Numbered from the stretch's first letter, positions 7,553-14,471 are shown. The stretch is 14,910 nt of DNA from Chrysochromulina parva (GCA_002887195.1 PJAB01001378.1:1-14910); one strand, 5' to 3'. Notes: a model not told the origin generated them from the sequence alone. Translations and numbers: made by a program.

Positions 7553-9226
7553 GAGCGGACCAAAGTGCTGCTTGTCGCAGCTCGCCTTCATGTCCGCGAC
7601 GACGGACTCGATGGCACCGTCACAGAGCGCCTCGAGCGGCAGGATGCCAAACGGCTCCTCGATCTGGATGCCGAGCTCCTCGATCCCGAAGAGGAAGACG
7701 GCGAGGGCAGCTGACGCCGGGATCGTCGCCCAGTGGTTCCACGTGCCGCGCATCGGCTCCCACATCGCCAGTGGCACGAGCACCATGAAGCTCGTGATGA
7801 AGCGCCCGGTATGGCGCGTGTACACGAGCGGGATGGGTGATCGAAAGATGCGCTCGCACGCGCCGAGGTAGTCGACGAGAGCGTTCACGTTCTGGTCCAT
7901 CACGAACCTGAGGAGGGAGGCCATCGGGCGCCATCAGGTGCAATCAGGCGCAATCAACGAACCTGAGGAGGGAGGCCATCGGGCGCCATCAGGTGCAATC
8001 AGGCGCAATCAACGAACCTCCACCTGAGGAGGGAGGCCATCGGGCGCCACGACTCAGAAGCACTCCGTGACCATCACAGGTCATCGCAGGCCATCACAGG
8101 CACTCAACGGACGCACCGCTCCCGTGGCTCCAGGTTCGCACGCACGAAGGTGGCGGCGATCATATTGCATATGAACGTTGGACGATTCTTGCTCTGATGA
8201 GGGAGGCAATCAGAGGTCATCAGAGCTCATCAGTGGCAATCAGTGGCAATCAGTGGCAATGAGCTGGTAGGGCGATTCTTGCTCTACGCGAACGACGTGG
8301 CGCTGTCAGTGCCGAACACCTCGATCGCAATCACAGGCAATCATGACAAATTATCGCCAATCACGTACCTGCATGAAAGCCTTGGCGCTGTCAGTGCCGA
8401 GCAGCTCGATCGCCTGCAGCAGGGTCCCGAGTGCAATCAGTGGCAATCAGTGGCAATCAGGGCAACCACCTAAAGGAGGATCCCGATTGGAGTCGGTGGC
8501 AATCAGGGCAATCGCCTGAAGGAGGGTCTTGTCGTCGTCATCAGCGCCGCGAAGGAAAGAGCGAAGCGCCTTCGGAAACATCGCCACCTGCGACGCGAGC
8601 TGCGCGCGCAGCTTCTGGCCGGTGGCGTCTTGTGGGAAGTAGGCGTTCGCCTGCCGGCCCAGGTTGCGGCACGTATTCACGATGCCGCCCCACAGCGTAC
8701 GTGCTTCGTTCCAACGCGAGTAGGCCGTGTTCGTGCGGAAGACGAGGAGGAGGGAGAGCGCGCCCATGGCGAAGTTGAAGGGGAGCGCGGGGAGAGAGAG
8801 AGATTTAATGAGAGGGATTTGGAATACCGCCGCGTAGTGCTCACCCGCTAGGTCGTCGTAACCGGTAATGAGGCAGTTCACAAAGACAATGAAGATTGAA
8901 ACGAGGGTCACCACGGCAATCTCCGTGTAGAGAGAGCGCGCGACGCCGCTTTCGAGGGTGGTCTGGAGGTTGCGGAGGAAGCGGGTAGATTCACGATGCT
9001 TGACCCAGCTGTCGTGGCCGTACACCGTGCGACGGTACTCGCGGGACTGCTCGGTGTATGTTTTGAGTTCTCTTGCGGAGCCCTCGAGACGAATCCCTCG
9101 CTGTTCCGCACAGGGCGCGGGCGCGCGGGGGCGTGGCAACGCAGCGTGGCGCATCAGCAGTGATGACTTAGGCGCCCCGGCGCCCGACGTCGAGGACACG
9201 AGCACGAGGAGCGCCAACACCCGCAT
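7547..9226 (-). CDS. Bestrophin-like anion channel (VCCN/UPF0187 type), four exons
   Basis: Exons: 8516-9226, 8369-8413, 8117-8193, 7547-7907; introns 8414-8515 (GC-AG), 8194-8368 and 7908-8116. Phases agree (0, 0, 2) and give 397 aa. The family forms pentameric chloride or bicarbonate channels; plant VCCN1 acts in the thylakoid membrane. Evidence: a signal-like N-terminus (MRVLALLVLVSSTSGAGAP) with a basic Pro-rich stretch suggesting plastid import; membrane segments near 102-121 and 147-164; LLVFRTNTAYSRWNEARTLWG (160-180), NALVDYLGACERIFRSPIPLVYTRHTGRF (286-315), a further segment near 316-350, and FLFGIEELGIQIEEPFGILPLEALC (349-373), all bestrophin hallmarks. The tiny exons supply AIELLGTDSAKAFMQ and SKNRPTFICNMIAATFVRANLEPRE, restoring the expected linker before MDQNVNALV. 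Start: first ATG, signal-like. Membrane location (plastid or other) is inferred. Confidence 0.88.
7908..8116 (-). repeat. Bestrophin intron 3: 55 bp tandem units each ending in a 3' splice site
   Basis: Donor GAGCG|GTGCGTCC at 8116, acceptor CCTCCCTCCTCAG|GTTCGTG at 7908. The right part (toward exon 4) is a 55 bp tandem repeat; plus-strand gaacct marks begin near 7904, 7959 and 8014. Each unit starts GTTCGTTGATTGCGCC and ends GGCCTCCCTCCTCAG, so three equivalent acceptors stand in a row. Since 55 is not a multiple of three, acceptor choice changes frame. Confidence 0.8.
8194..8368 (-). repeat. Bestrophin intron 2: CTGATTGCCA array with exon relic
   Basis: Donor CAG|GTACGTGATTGG at 8368, acceptor TTGCCTCCCTCATCAG|AGC at 8194. 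It contains a relic (8270-8328) of exon 2 joined directly to the start of exon 3, then 10 bp units of the type TGATTGCCAC / TGATGACCTC. Confidence 0.8.
8414..8515 (-). repeat. Bestrophin intron 1: GC-AG intron bounded by direct repeats
   Basis: Donor CTTCAG|GCGATTGCC at 8515, acceptor CTGCTGCAG|GCGATCGAG ending at 8414; 102 bp, phase 0. The borders lie in near-identical copies of ACCCTSCTKCAGGCGATYG, and a third degenerate copy (GATCCTCCTTTAGGTGGTTG) sits inside. TGATTGCCAC units fill the rest. Confidence 0.65.
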
Positions 9227-9372
9227 GATTTCGTCGGGGAGAGTCAGCCGAATTCAGCTCCTCAGAGAATGTGTTTCGAGGTTCGAGAAAATCAATCTCC
9301 CGCAAATCTCCATAAACATGATCACCGCTTCGTCAAATCCGACAGAAACGTGTACATCGGATCGGGTCCTAT

Positions 9373-9396
9373 GGCAGCCGCGGGCCCGCGGCTGCC
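9373..9396. repeat. 24 bp perfect GC palindrome
   Basis: The half-site GGCAGCCGCGGG is followed immediately by its exact reverse complement, with no spacer. It is centred on GGGCCC and lies in a divergent promoter region. Confidence 0.85.
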
Positions 9397-9500
9397 CCTG
9401 GGTGTAGAGCTGTAGACTGTCGTTTATATGAGTTTGGGTTTATATGAGTTTGGGGGGTGACGGGTCACGGGTGAGTTGAGGTGTTCAACTCAACTTTAAG

Positions 9501-9550
9501 AGAGTGAGTGAGCACACTCACTCACTCACTCACTCACTCACTCACTCACT
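9501..9550. repeat. CACT microsatellite with inverted GTGA arm
   Basis: agagtgagtgag is followed after a few bases by about eight to nine CACT/ACTC units, so the short left arm can pair with the right array. The motif ctcaactttac/ctcaactttaa flanks the tract on both sides. Confidence 0.85.
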
Positions 9551-9621
9551 CAACTTTACTTGTGTGTGTTCACGACACGAGGAACTGTTCTTGTGAGGAG
9601 TGTTCACGAACGCGCGATGAA

Positions 9622-10545
9622 ATGCGACAAAGTCTGAGTACCGCGACGCCTCGCCTCGCCGCGGCACGAGCCATTTTGACTCAGCCTTCTCCTTGGATCA
9701 CGCCCGACGCCGTACAACGAGCCTTGAGGCCAACAGTCGAAACCGAACCGCTCACGGCGTGGCGTGACTACCTTCACGCGCGAGGGTGGCTCTCCCCACG
9801 GTTTCCCTCCGCCGAGGGGGCAGACCAGCTCGCCGCGATACAGCTGCTATCGACATCGCTGACCTTCCCACTAACGCTCGCACGTCAGCTGGCGACGCTA
9901 GCGCCGCAGCAAGCAGCGTACCGGCTGTGCGTCGTCGGCTCTCGCGCAGAGTCGACACTGCCTGTCCAGATCTGGAGCGAGCTGGCGTGTCTGACGGGCA
10001 TGAAGGAGCTTCACGTGAGCTTCTGCGGCCCGAAGGCCGCCCCGCCCGGTGTGCCGCTGGAGCGTGAGTGGCGGTCGCCCGACGGCGCCTTACACATGCG
10101 CCTCTCGGTGCCTTCCGAGGGCACTGCTGACCTTTTCCATCGCGGCGAGTTGGGCCGAGCGCTGGGCCGGGCACTCCTCAACGGCACGAGTCTGGATTCG
10201 GGTCTGGAGGCGACGCTTCCGGACGCGTTCGTGCTCTTCAATCCGGGCACCGGCGAGCCCGGCTGGCGCAAGGCATGGGCGCCTACACTCCACGCGCTCC
10301 GTGCGGCGCGACGGCCGATGTTGATGACGGCCCTCTCAGTGGGTGATGCGGCGCGTGATGACGAGTTCATCCGATCCAGCCTCGAGGCGCCCGCCGCCGC
10401 CGCCCTTTGTGAGACGCCCTATGAGCGCAATCCCTTTTGTAGCCTCGCAGTGGCGGAGGCGTGTGATGGCCGCGGTGCGGCCAACTACTGTGCAAAGGTA
10501 GTGAGCCGCTCCACAGAGAGAGAGCTGAGCGGCTCACGGGCCTGA
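9622..10545 (+). CDS. MSS51 C-terminal-like protein (no MYND finger in this exon)
   Basis: A 307-residue frame from ATG 9622; the frame is open further upstream but only through the CACT repeat and without another ATG. Residues 100-140 (YRLCVVGSRAESTLPVQIW, LHVSFCGPK) and 201-245 (DAFVLFNPGTGEPGW, WAPTLHAL, PMLMTAL) follow the pattern of the MSS51 C-terminal domain found in MYND zinc-finger proteins: I-V-G-A/S, F-x-G-P, F-N-P-G, W-x-P-T, then a hydrophobic strand ending in T. Yeast Mss51 acts on mitochondrial COX1 expression, but the domain occurs widely in algae with unknown role, so no function is assigned. A MYND finger would be N-terminal; only a few cysteines (CSCEEC) lie upstream in the repeat-encoded part. 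CAAAG|GTAGTGAG near 10498 could be a splice donor, in which case the true C-terminus differs. Confidence 0.7.
   Translation: MRQSLSTATPRLAAARAILTQPSPWITPDAVQRALRPTVETEPLTAWRDYLHARGWLSPRFPSAEGADQLAAIQLLSTSLTFPLTLARQLATLAPQQAAYRLCVVGSRAESTLPVQIWSELACLTGMKELHVSFCGPKAAPPGVPLEREWRSPDGALHMRLSVPSEGTADLFHRGELGRALGRALLNGTSLDSGLEATLPDAFVLFNPGTGEPGWRKAWAPTLHALRAARRPMLMTALSVGDAARDDEFIRSSLEAPAAAALCETPYERNPFCSLAVAEACDGRGAANYCAKVVSRSTERELSGSRA
10501..10537 (+). repeat. 11 bp perfect inverted repeat at the 3' end of the MSS51-like frame
   Basis: GTGAGCCGCTC (10501-10511) is followed after 15 bases by its exact reverse complement GAGCGGCTCAC (10527-10537). The loop is a GAGAGA run. The hairpin would form in the mRNA over the last codons, or inside an intron if the GTAGTGAG donor just before it is used. 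Confidence 0.75.
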
Positions 10546-10937
10546 TGCGGTGAGGCTGCGCGGGGTATCGACGTACCTCATTGACAACGTATAGGGCGGT
10601 TTTTTGAAGGGGTGGTGCGGATTACCGTACGACCTCCGTCGACACGGTGGTTGCTGGGTGTAATCGGGATCGAGAAAAGCCGTAAGGTCGCGGTAAGGAA
10701 CAAAGGAAGATGTCTGTCCCCGTCCGGTCAGCCGTCATGATCGTGTTAAAAGCGCCCGTGCCGCCTATGCGCTATGGCATGTTGGGCCTAGCGCCTAGCC
10801 CTAGGCCTCGGGCAGTGCTCGCGGTTCGGTATCCGCCTGACCGGGCCGGGCGGCGTTCGGGTTCGCTCTACTCCGATTGTTTCTCTCTCAATAATGTGAT
10901 ACCATGCCAGGGAGCTGCGTTCACGCCAGGGAGCTGT
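10546..10937. other. Convergent intergenic region
   Basis: This 392 bp stretch separates the 3' ends of the MSS51-like (plus) and GNAT (minus) genes. No gene seen. It holds a GCCTAG/CTAGGC inverted motif (about 10786-10806) and an imperfect 18-19 bp tandem of ccagggagctg-ttcacg (about 10908-10942), which reaches into the last codons of the GNAT gene. Confidence 0.5.
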
Positions 10938-12753
10938 TCACGCCTTCGTGTCCCACTCAATCCACACAGTGTCGGCGTCGACGAAGACGGCCTGTGGGAA
11001 TCTCTCCTGCTTGGCGACACAGAGCGGGGTTTCTACGCGCTGATAGTCGACTTCGATCACAATGTTGCTAAAGGTGATCCCGCCTGACGACGGAACCTGA
11101 CGGAACCTGGCTGCACCTGACGGAACCTGACGGAACCTGACGGAACCTGGCTGCACGAGCGCGGCTGATGCTCGACAACGTCGCCGGGGTCGAACGTCGA
11201 ATAGGTTCGAGAAGCCAGCTGCTGCAGTCGCCAGGCCGAGAGCTGCTCAACTGCCGAGAGCTGCCAGCCATCCTGTGAGCTGCTCACTCGGCCTCTCGCC
11301 CAGCGAAAAGTGGAACGGACCCTCATATTTGGCCACACTCGTCCAGTCCTCCACAGTGACAAATCCGTAGCGCTCCTGATGAGGGATACAATCAATCATC
11401 ATCAGCACTCATCAAGAGGCCACACTCGTCAAGTCCTCCACAGTGACAAATCCGTGGCGCTCTTAATTAGGGATACACTCAATCATCATCAGCATTCATC
11501 AAGAGGTCACAGTGACGAATCCGTAGCGCTCCTTAAGTTCCGTGAAGGCATCCGAGCCGCTAGGCCCAAGGTCGACCACGTCGATCCGCTCGTCCTCGAT
11601 CGCGCGCGCCACCAGAGCCGTCACGGCCTGGAACCACACAAACTGGCGCGCCGCATCGTCGTCGCAATAGAACCATTGCCCTCGAAGGACTCTCCCCTTC
11701 ACAACCTAATGAGGGAGGCAATTAGAGGCCGCCATCAGAGGCCATCACCGCCATCAGAGGCCATCAGAGGCCATCAGAGGCCATCAGAGGTCATCAGAAG
11801 TCATCAGAGGTCATCAGAGGTCATCAGAGGTCATTCGAGCATTCCCTTCGCTACCTCGTGCGCGATCGCGACGACACGCCCGGTGCGCACGTCGCGGTAC
11901 TCTCGTACCTGATGAGGGAGGCAATGTATGGCAATCAAACGTCATCAGTGGTCGTCGCGTCGCGGTATACTCTCACCTCGCCCGCCATGCGAGTCGTCCC
12001 GATGTAACGGCTGATCGCGACGGACAGAGCCTCGAGCACGTCGTCGGCGTCGTCAGCAAGCAACCGAACCTCGTGCGCGCACACCGCACGAAAGCACGCA
12101 AGCGACGAGTGCGGCGCCGGTTCTCCGCCGCGGATGGGTCGGAGCGTCACTGCAAAGTTCTGAACCTGCGCGTCGGCCTTGGCAAGCGTGCGACGTGCGC
12201 CACGCGATAGCCGTTGCCTCCACTCATCGACGTCGTTGAGTTCGCGTACATCCAACAGGGCGTGCGGCCGGGTTTTGAATCGGCCAGTCCACTGCGCTGC
12301 GCCCATCGCACCCAAGGACGCTTGCACTCGGTCGGCGAGCTGGAAGGGCTCTCCGACTGCCTCATCCTCTCGAGGGCACACCTTCATGGCGTCGGCCAGG
12401 AGCTGTGTGAGACGCGGCCCAGGATTGTCGCTAAAAATCGCGGTAAATGCCGCTCTCAAGTCATTGTAGCGCTCATCTCCGCGGAAGGCGCAGGTCACCC
12501 ACGCAAATAGTCGCGTCACCTGTTCTTCCTCGAGCAACGCCTTCCGATCAGCGAAGGTGAGCTTGCCCGCTATATAGGACGTCCTCGCGCTGCAAGCAGG
12601 CTGGCGTCGGAAGACAGCAAATTTCGATCGGATAGCTGCTGGAGCAGCGCAGGCGGTGAGGAGGAGTACGGCGACGTAGAAGGTCTGCGGCATTCGGAAA
12701 GTACCAAAAAGCTCGAGACGACGCGTACTGTAGGATAGACGACGTTTTTTCAT
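10938..12753 (-). CDS. GNAT-fold (acyl-CoA N-acyltransferase-like) protein, multi-exon
   Basis: Model: exon 1 11977-12693 (or 12753), exon 2 11855-11908, exon 3 11532-11705, exon 4 11288-11375, then possibly exon 5 11157-11250 and exon 6 10938-11067; 418 aa from ATG 12693. If the 37 bp intron after exon 4 is not removed, translation stops at 11247. Near the N-terminus FYVAVLLLTACAAPAA looks like a signal peptide, so ATG 12693 (MPQTFYV) is preferred. ADRVQASLGAMGAAQWTGRFKTRPHALL and EYRDVRTGRVVAIAHEVVKG..GQWFYC..VWFQAV..VVDLGPSGSDAFTELKERYGF follow a GNAT-type family I associate with plants and algae, with an acyl-CoA fold; substrate unknown. Duplicated copies at the intron borders would add peptide repeats if unspliced. 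The C-terminal exons (TYSTFDPGDVVEHQP, FPQAVFVDADTVWIEWDTKA) look coding and keep phase, but could be another gene. Confidence 0.72.
11068..11156 (-). repeat. 10 bp tandem units that each begin GT and end AG
   Basis: On the minus strand 11084-11156 reads as GTGCAGCCAG, three GTTCCGTCAG, GTGCAGCCAG, one GTTCCGTCAG, then a 13 bp variant ending GTCAG. The most economical intron runs from the first GT (11156) to CACCTTTAG (11068): 89 bp, phase 2. It joins VEHQPR-S to NIVIEVDYQRV in frame. Confidence 0.6.
11251..11287 (-). other. Candidate 37 bp micro-intron in the GNAT gene
   Basis: CCGA|GTGAGCAGCTC at 11287 and TCTCGGCAG|TTGAGCAGCTC at 11251. Removing 37 bp keeps the frame (phase 1) and joins GERP to IEQLSAWRLQQLASRTYSTF; leaving it in gives a stop at 11247-11249. 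The borders lie in copies of GAGCAGCTC. It is very short for a spliceosomal intron. Confidence 0.4.
11376..11531 (-). repeat. GNAT intron 3: tandem copies of the exon 4 start
   Basis: GAGCGCTACGGATT-GTCACTGTG occurs three times on the minus strand, starting at 11531, 11462 and 11375 (the last is exon 4). The copies are separated by CTTGATGARTGCTGATGATGATTG and TATCCCT. The first copy lacks an 18 bp piece present in the other two. A single peptide ERYGFVTV requires the borders AAG|GAGCGC and CAG|GAGCGC, i.e. a GA donor; otherwise a GT donor inside copy 1 duplicates seven residues. Confidence 0.7.
11706..11854 (-). repeat. GNAT intron 2: about 10 units of TGATGRCCTC
   Basis: Donor CACGAG|GTAGCGAAGGG at 11854, acceptor AATTGCCTCCCTCATTAG|GTTGTGAAGGGG at 11706. 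Between them runs a 10 bp period array of TGATGACCTC and TGATGGCCTC. The donor side and the following exon both read GTnGnGAAGGG, so the borders are direct repeats. Confidence 0.8.
11909..11976 (-). repeat. GNAT intron 1: 68 bp intron whose 5' half copies the next exon
   Basis: Donor GGCGAG|GTGAGAGTATACCGCGACG at 11976, acceptor ATTGCCTCCCTCATCAG|GTACGAGAGTACCGCGACG at 11909. About 19 of the first 27 intron bases match the first 27 bases of exon 2. The rest is CTGATGACG / TGATTGCC units. Confidence 0.75.
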
Positions 12754-13529
12754 TCATCCACCTCCTCATACTCTTCCAAGAACTGCGTCTCGGGATCCCA
12801 GGTGCCGAACGGCACCCACACCGGGCGCGCCTTTGCAAGATCTGCGTCCCACTCCTCACCGCGCTGCGCCAAAAGCAAGTTCTTCTCGCCATTGTACAGG
12901 CCATTCGCATCGAAGAGGAAGGTCTCTCCTTCGAGCTCGATCTCTTCGAGCTCGAGCTCGGCGAGCGAGCTCTCCTCGGCTCCCGCGCTCGTGTCCACCG
13001 CGCGCAGCTGTCCGTCGACGAGCACGCCCTTGGTCTTCTCGTCCCACCAACCGAGGCCGGTCAGGAAGCTCTTTGCTGGCCCCAGCACGGAATCGACGCC
13101 CGAGACGAAGCCCGCTGCCATGCGGATGGTGTTCGCGTCGGATTTGGCCAGCTCCGCAGGCACGCACCCGAGCACGCCAGGATTCTTCGTGATGATCTCG
13201 AGGACCTCGCCCTCGTCCTGAAGCAGTTCCCGCAGCACCTTGTAGCTGCCCGCTATGTTTGCGGCGCGGTTGGATGCGTCGAAGCCGTACGGCAGCAAAA
13301 TTGCATTGTTGAGCTTCACGGCATTCGCTGCAGCCTCCTCTGTGGGAAAGCAGCTGCGAACCGCCTTCCAATTGGCCTCAGTCACCGGTAGGTCACGCAC
13401 GGCCTCGGGCACGACTGCAGCGACTGAGCTCGGAAGCTTCATGGTCGGGGACTGCACTCGAACGCGCAACGGCACGCCCGCAGCCTCCCGTAGGAGCGCG
13501 AGCAACAGCGGCGAAACGAGCACGAGCAT
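12750..13529 (-). CDS. mTERF-like helical protein with signal-like N-terminus
   Basis: An uninterrupted 259-residue frame from ATG 13529. Residues 1-18 (MLVLVSPLLLALLREAAG) are a hydrophobic, signal-like leader, which in algae with complex plastids often begins a plastid-import sequence. Residues 48-150 are helical: LPVTEANWKAVRSCFP, AAANAVKLNNAILLPYGF, NIAGSYKVLRELLQDEGEVLEIITKNPGVLGCVPAELAKSD, ANTIRMAAGFVSGVDSVLG. The I-x-K-N-P-G-V-L step recalls the mTERF motif (mTERFs bind organelle nucleic acids), but only one or two such steps are visible, far fewer than in true mTERFs. The C-terminal third is acidic (ELELEEIELEG, LEEYEEVDE) with WVPFGTWDPETQF. Substrate and partner are unknown. Its TGA overlaps the ATG at 12753 by 4 bp (ATGA); the preferred GNAT start is only 57 bp downstream. 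Confidence 0.7.
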   Translation of the reverse strand: MLVLVSPLLLALLREAAGVPLRVRVQSPTMKLPSSVAAVVPEAVRDLPVTEANWKAVRSCFPTEEAAANAVKLNNAILLPYGFDASNRAANIAGSYKVLRELLQDEGEVLEIITKNPGVLGCVPAELAKSDANTIRMAAGFVSGVDSVLGPAKSFLTGLGWWDEKTKGVLVDGQLRAVDTSAGAEESSLAELELEEIELEGETFLFDANGLYNGEKNLLLAQRGEEWDADLAKARPVWVPFGTWDPETQFLEEYEEVDE

Positions 13530-13712
13530 TTCGGGTCCTCCCCTGTCGGGATCCTACCGAGTATCCATATTAGTTTTCTCGTGCCGACGAAATGTGTATT
13601 GCGTTAGCATGGGCCAATCCTTGATTGTGATACGTCGTTACGTGTAATTGTATAGATCTATCCGAAGGATCCATGCTTGGTTCACACTTGGTGCAACACC
13701 GCAGCGGGAGCC
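13530..13712. promoter_or_regulatory. Bidirectional promoter region between mTERF-like and BTB genes
   Basis: These 183 bp separate two divergent start codons and are clearly poorer in GC than their flanks. A CCAAT pentamer lies at 13614-13618 (plus strand) and ACGT cores (tacgtcgttacgtgtaa) at about 13631-13647. Transcription start points are not identifiable. The short spacing suggests that shared elements drive both genes. Confidence 0.45.
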
Positions 13713-14423
13713 ATGCGCCCGACGCGAGCGTCCTCGGCCGGGCCGTCTCGACGCGTCGAGGGCGGCCCGTCCACCTGGACGGCGGCTGCGGCGCGCCCGC
13801 CGCCGGCGCAGCCCGGCCCGCCGTCTGCGCGCGCTGACGCCACCGCCTCACTGTACATCGCAGGCAACAAGTCAACCATGCCGGAAGCTCGACAGGCGCG
13901 CTCCCATGCCGGAAGCTCGACCATCCCAAATATGTGCATGCCGAACGGCATCCCAAATACGGGCATCCCAAACGGCGGCGCGACTCCGGCGGCCATCCTC
14001 GCTGGCTTTGCAGCGGCAGCGGCAGCGGGGCGGCAAGGCGGCGCCCGCGACACCGCCAGCATCGGAGCCCCGGAAGCTCCACCCCGAGCGAGCGCGCCGC
14101 CCGCGACAGCGCCGTCCGTGGTGGCGCCAGTGCCCACGACGGCGCCGGGCGCTGGCCCGGGCGCTCCACGTGCGGCGAGCGCGCCGCCAGCGACAGCGCC
14201 GGGGCCTTCTGCACAGCAACCAGGAGCCGCGGCGCCCACGAGCAGGCCTACCCTCCGTGCCACGCTCAGCCGCGACGGTGATGATGCGGGCGGCGGCGGC
14301 GGCGGTGGCGGCGGCGACGACGACGGCGGCGGCGATGACGACGCGAACGGCACGGTGCCCGGCACGGCGCCACGGACGTATGTGCCGGAGTGCAGTGCGG
14401 CTGCCATCGAGTATGATGCGGGG

Positions 14424-14471
<48 letters not shown>

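Larger units (their letters stand above)
9227..9621. promoter_or_regulatory. Divergent promoter region between bestrophin-like and MSS51-like genes
   Basis: The two genes point away from each other, so this 395 bp stretch should hold both promoters. It is lower in GC around 9240-9350. It contains a 24 bp perfect palindrome (9373-9396), a 16 bp tandem duplication of gtttatatgagtttgg (about 9423-9454) with TATA-like tttatatga, and a CACT microsatellite (about 9517-9550). No transcription start can be fixed. Confidence 0.5.

Noticed and set aside
8230..8300. Alternative cassette exon in bestrophin intron 2
   Set aside because: The exon-like relic has an in-frame TAG at the junction and no acceptor-donor pair of its own, so a relic is more likely.
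8194..8368. Intronic C/D box snoRNA genes (TGATGA as box C, CTGA as box D)
   Set aside because: The motifs recur every 10 bases, leaving no guide-length spacing, and no terminal stem was seen. They fit a splice-signal array better, though a small-RNA library could test this.
11716..11840. CRISPR-like array
   Set aside because: The units are 10 bp without unique spacers and lie between matched splice sites of a eukaryotic gene.
12750..12753. Bacterial operon-type start-stop overlap implying bacterial DNA
   Set aside because: The downstream frame has spliceosomal introns and a later, signal-peptide-like start; the flanking genes are eukaryotic.
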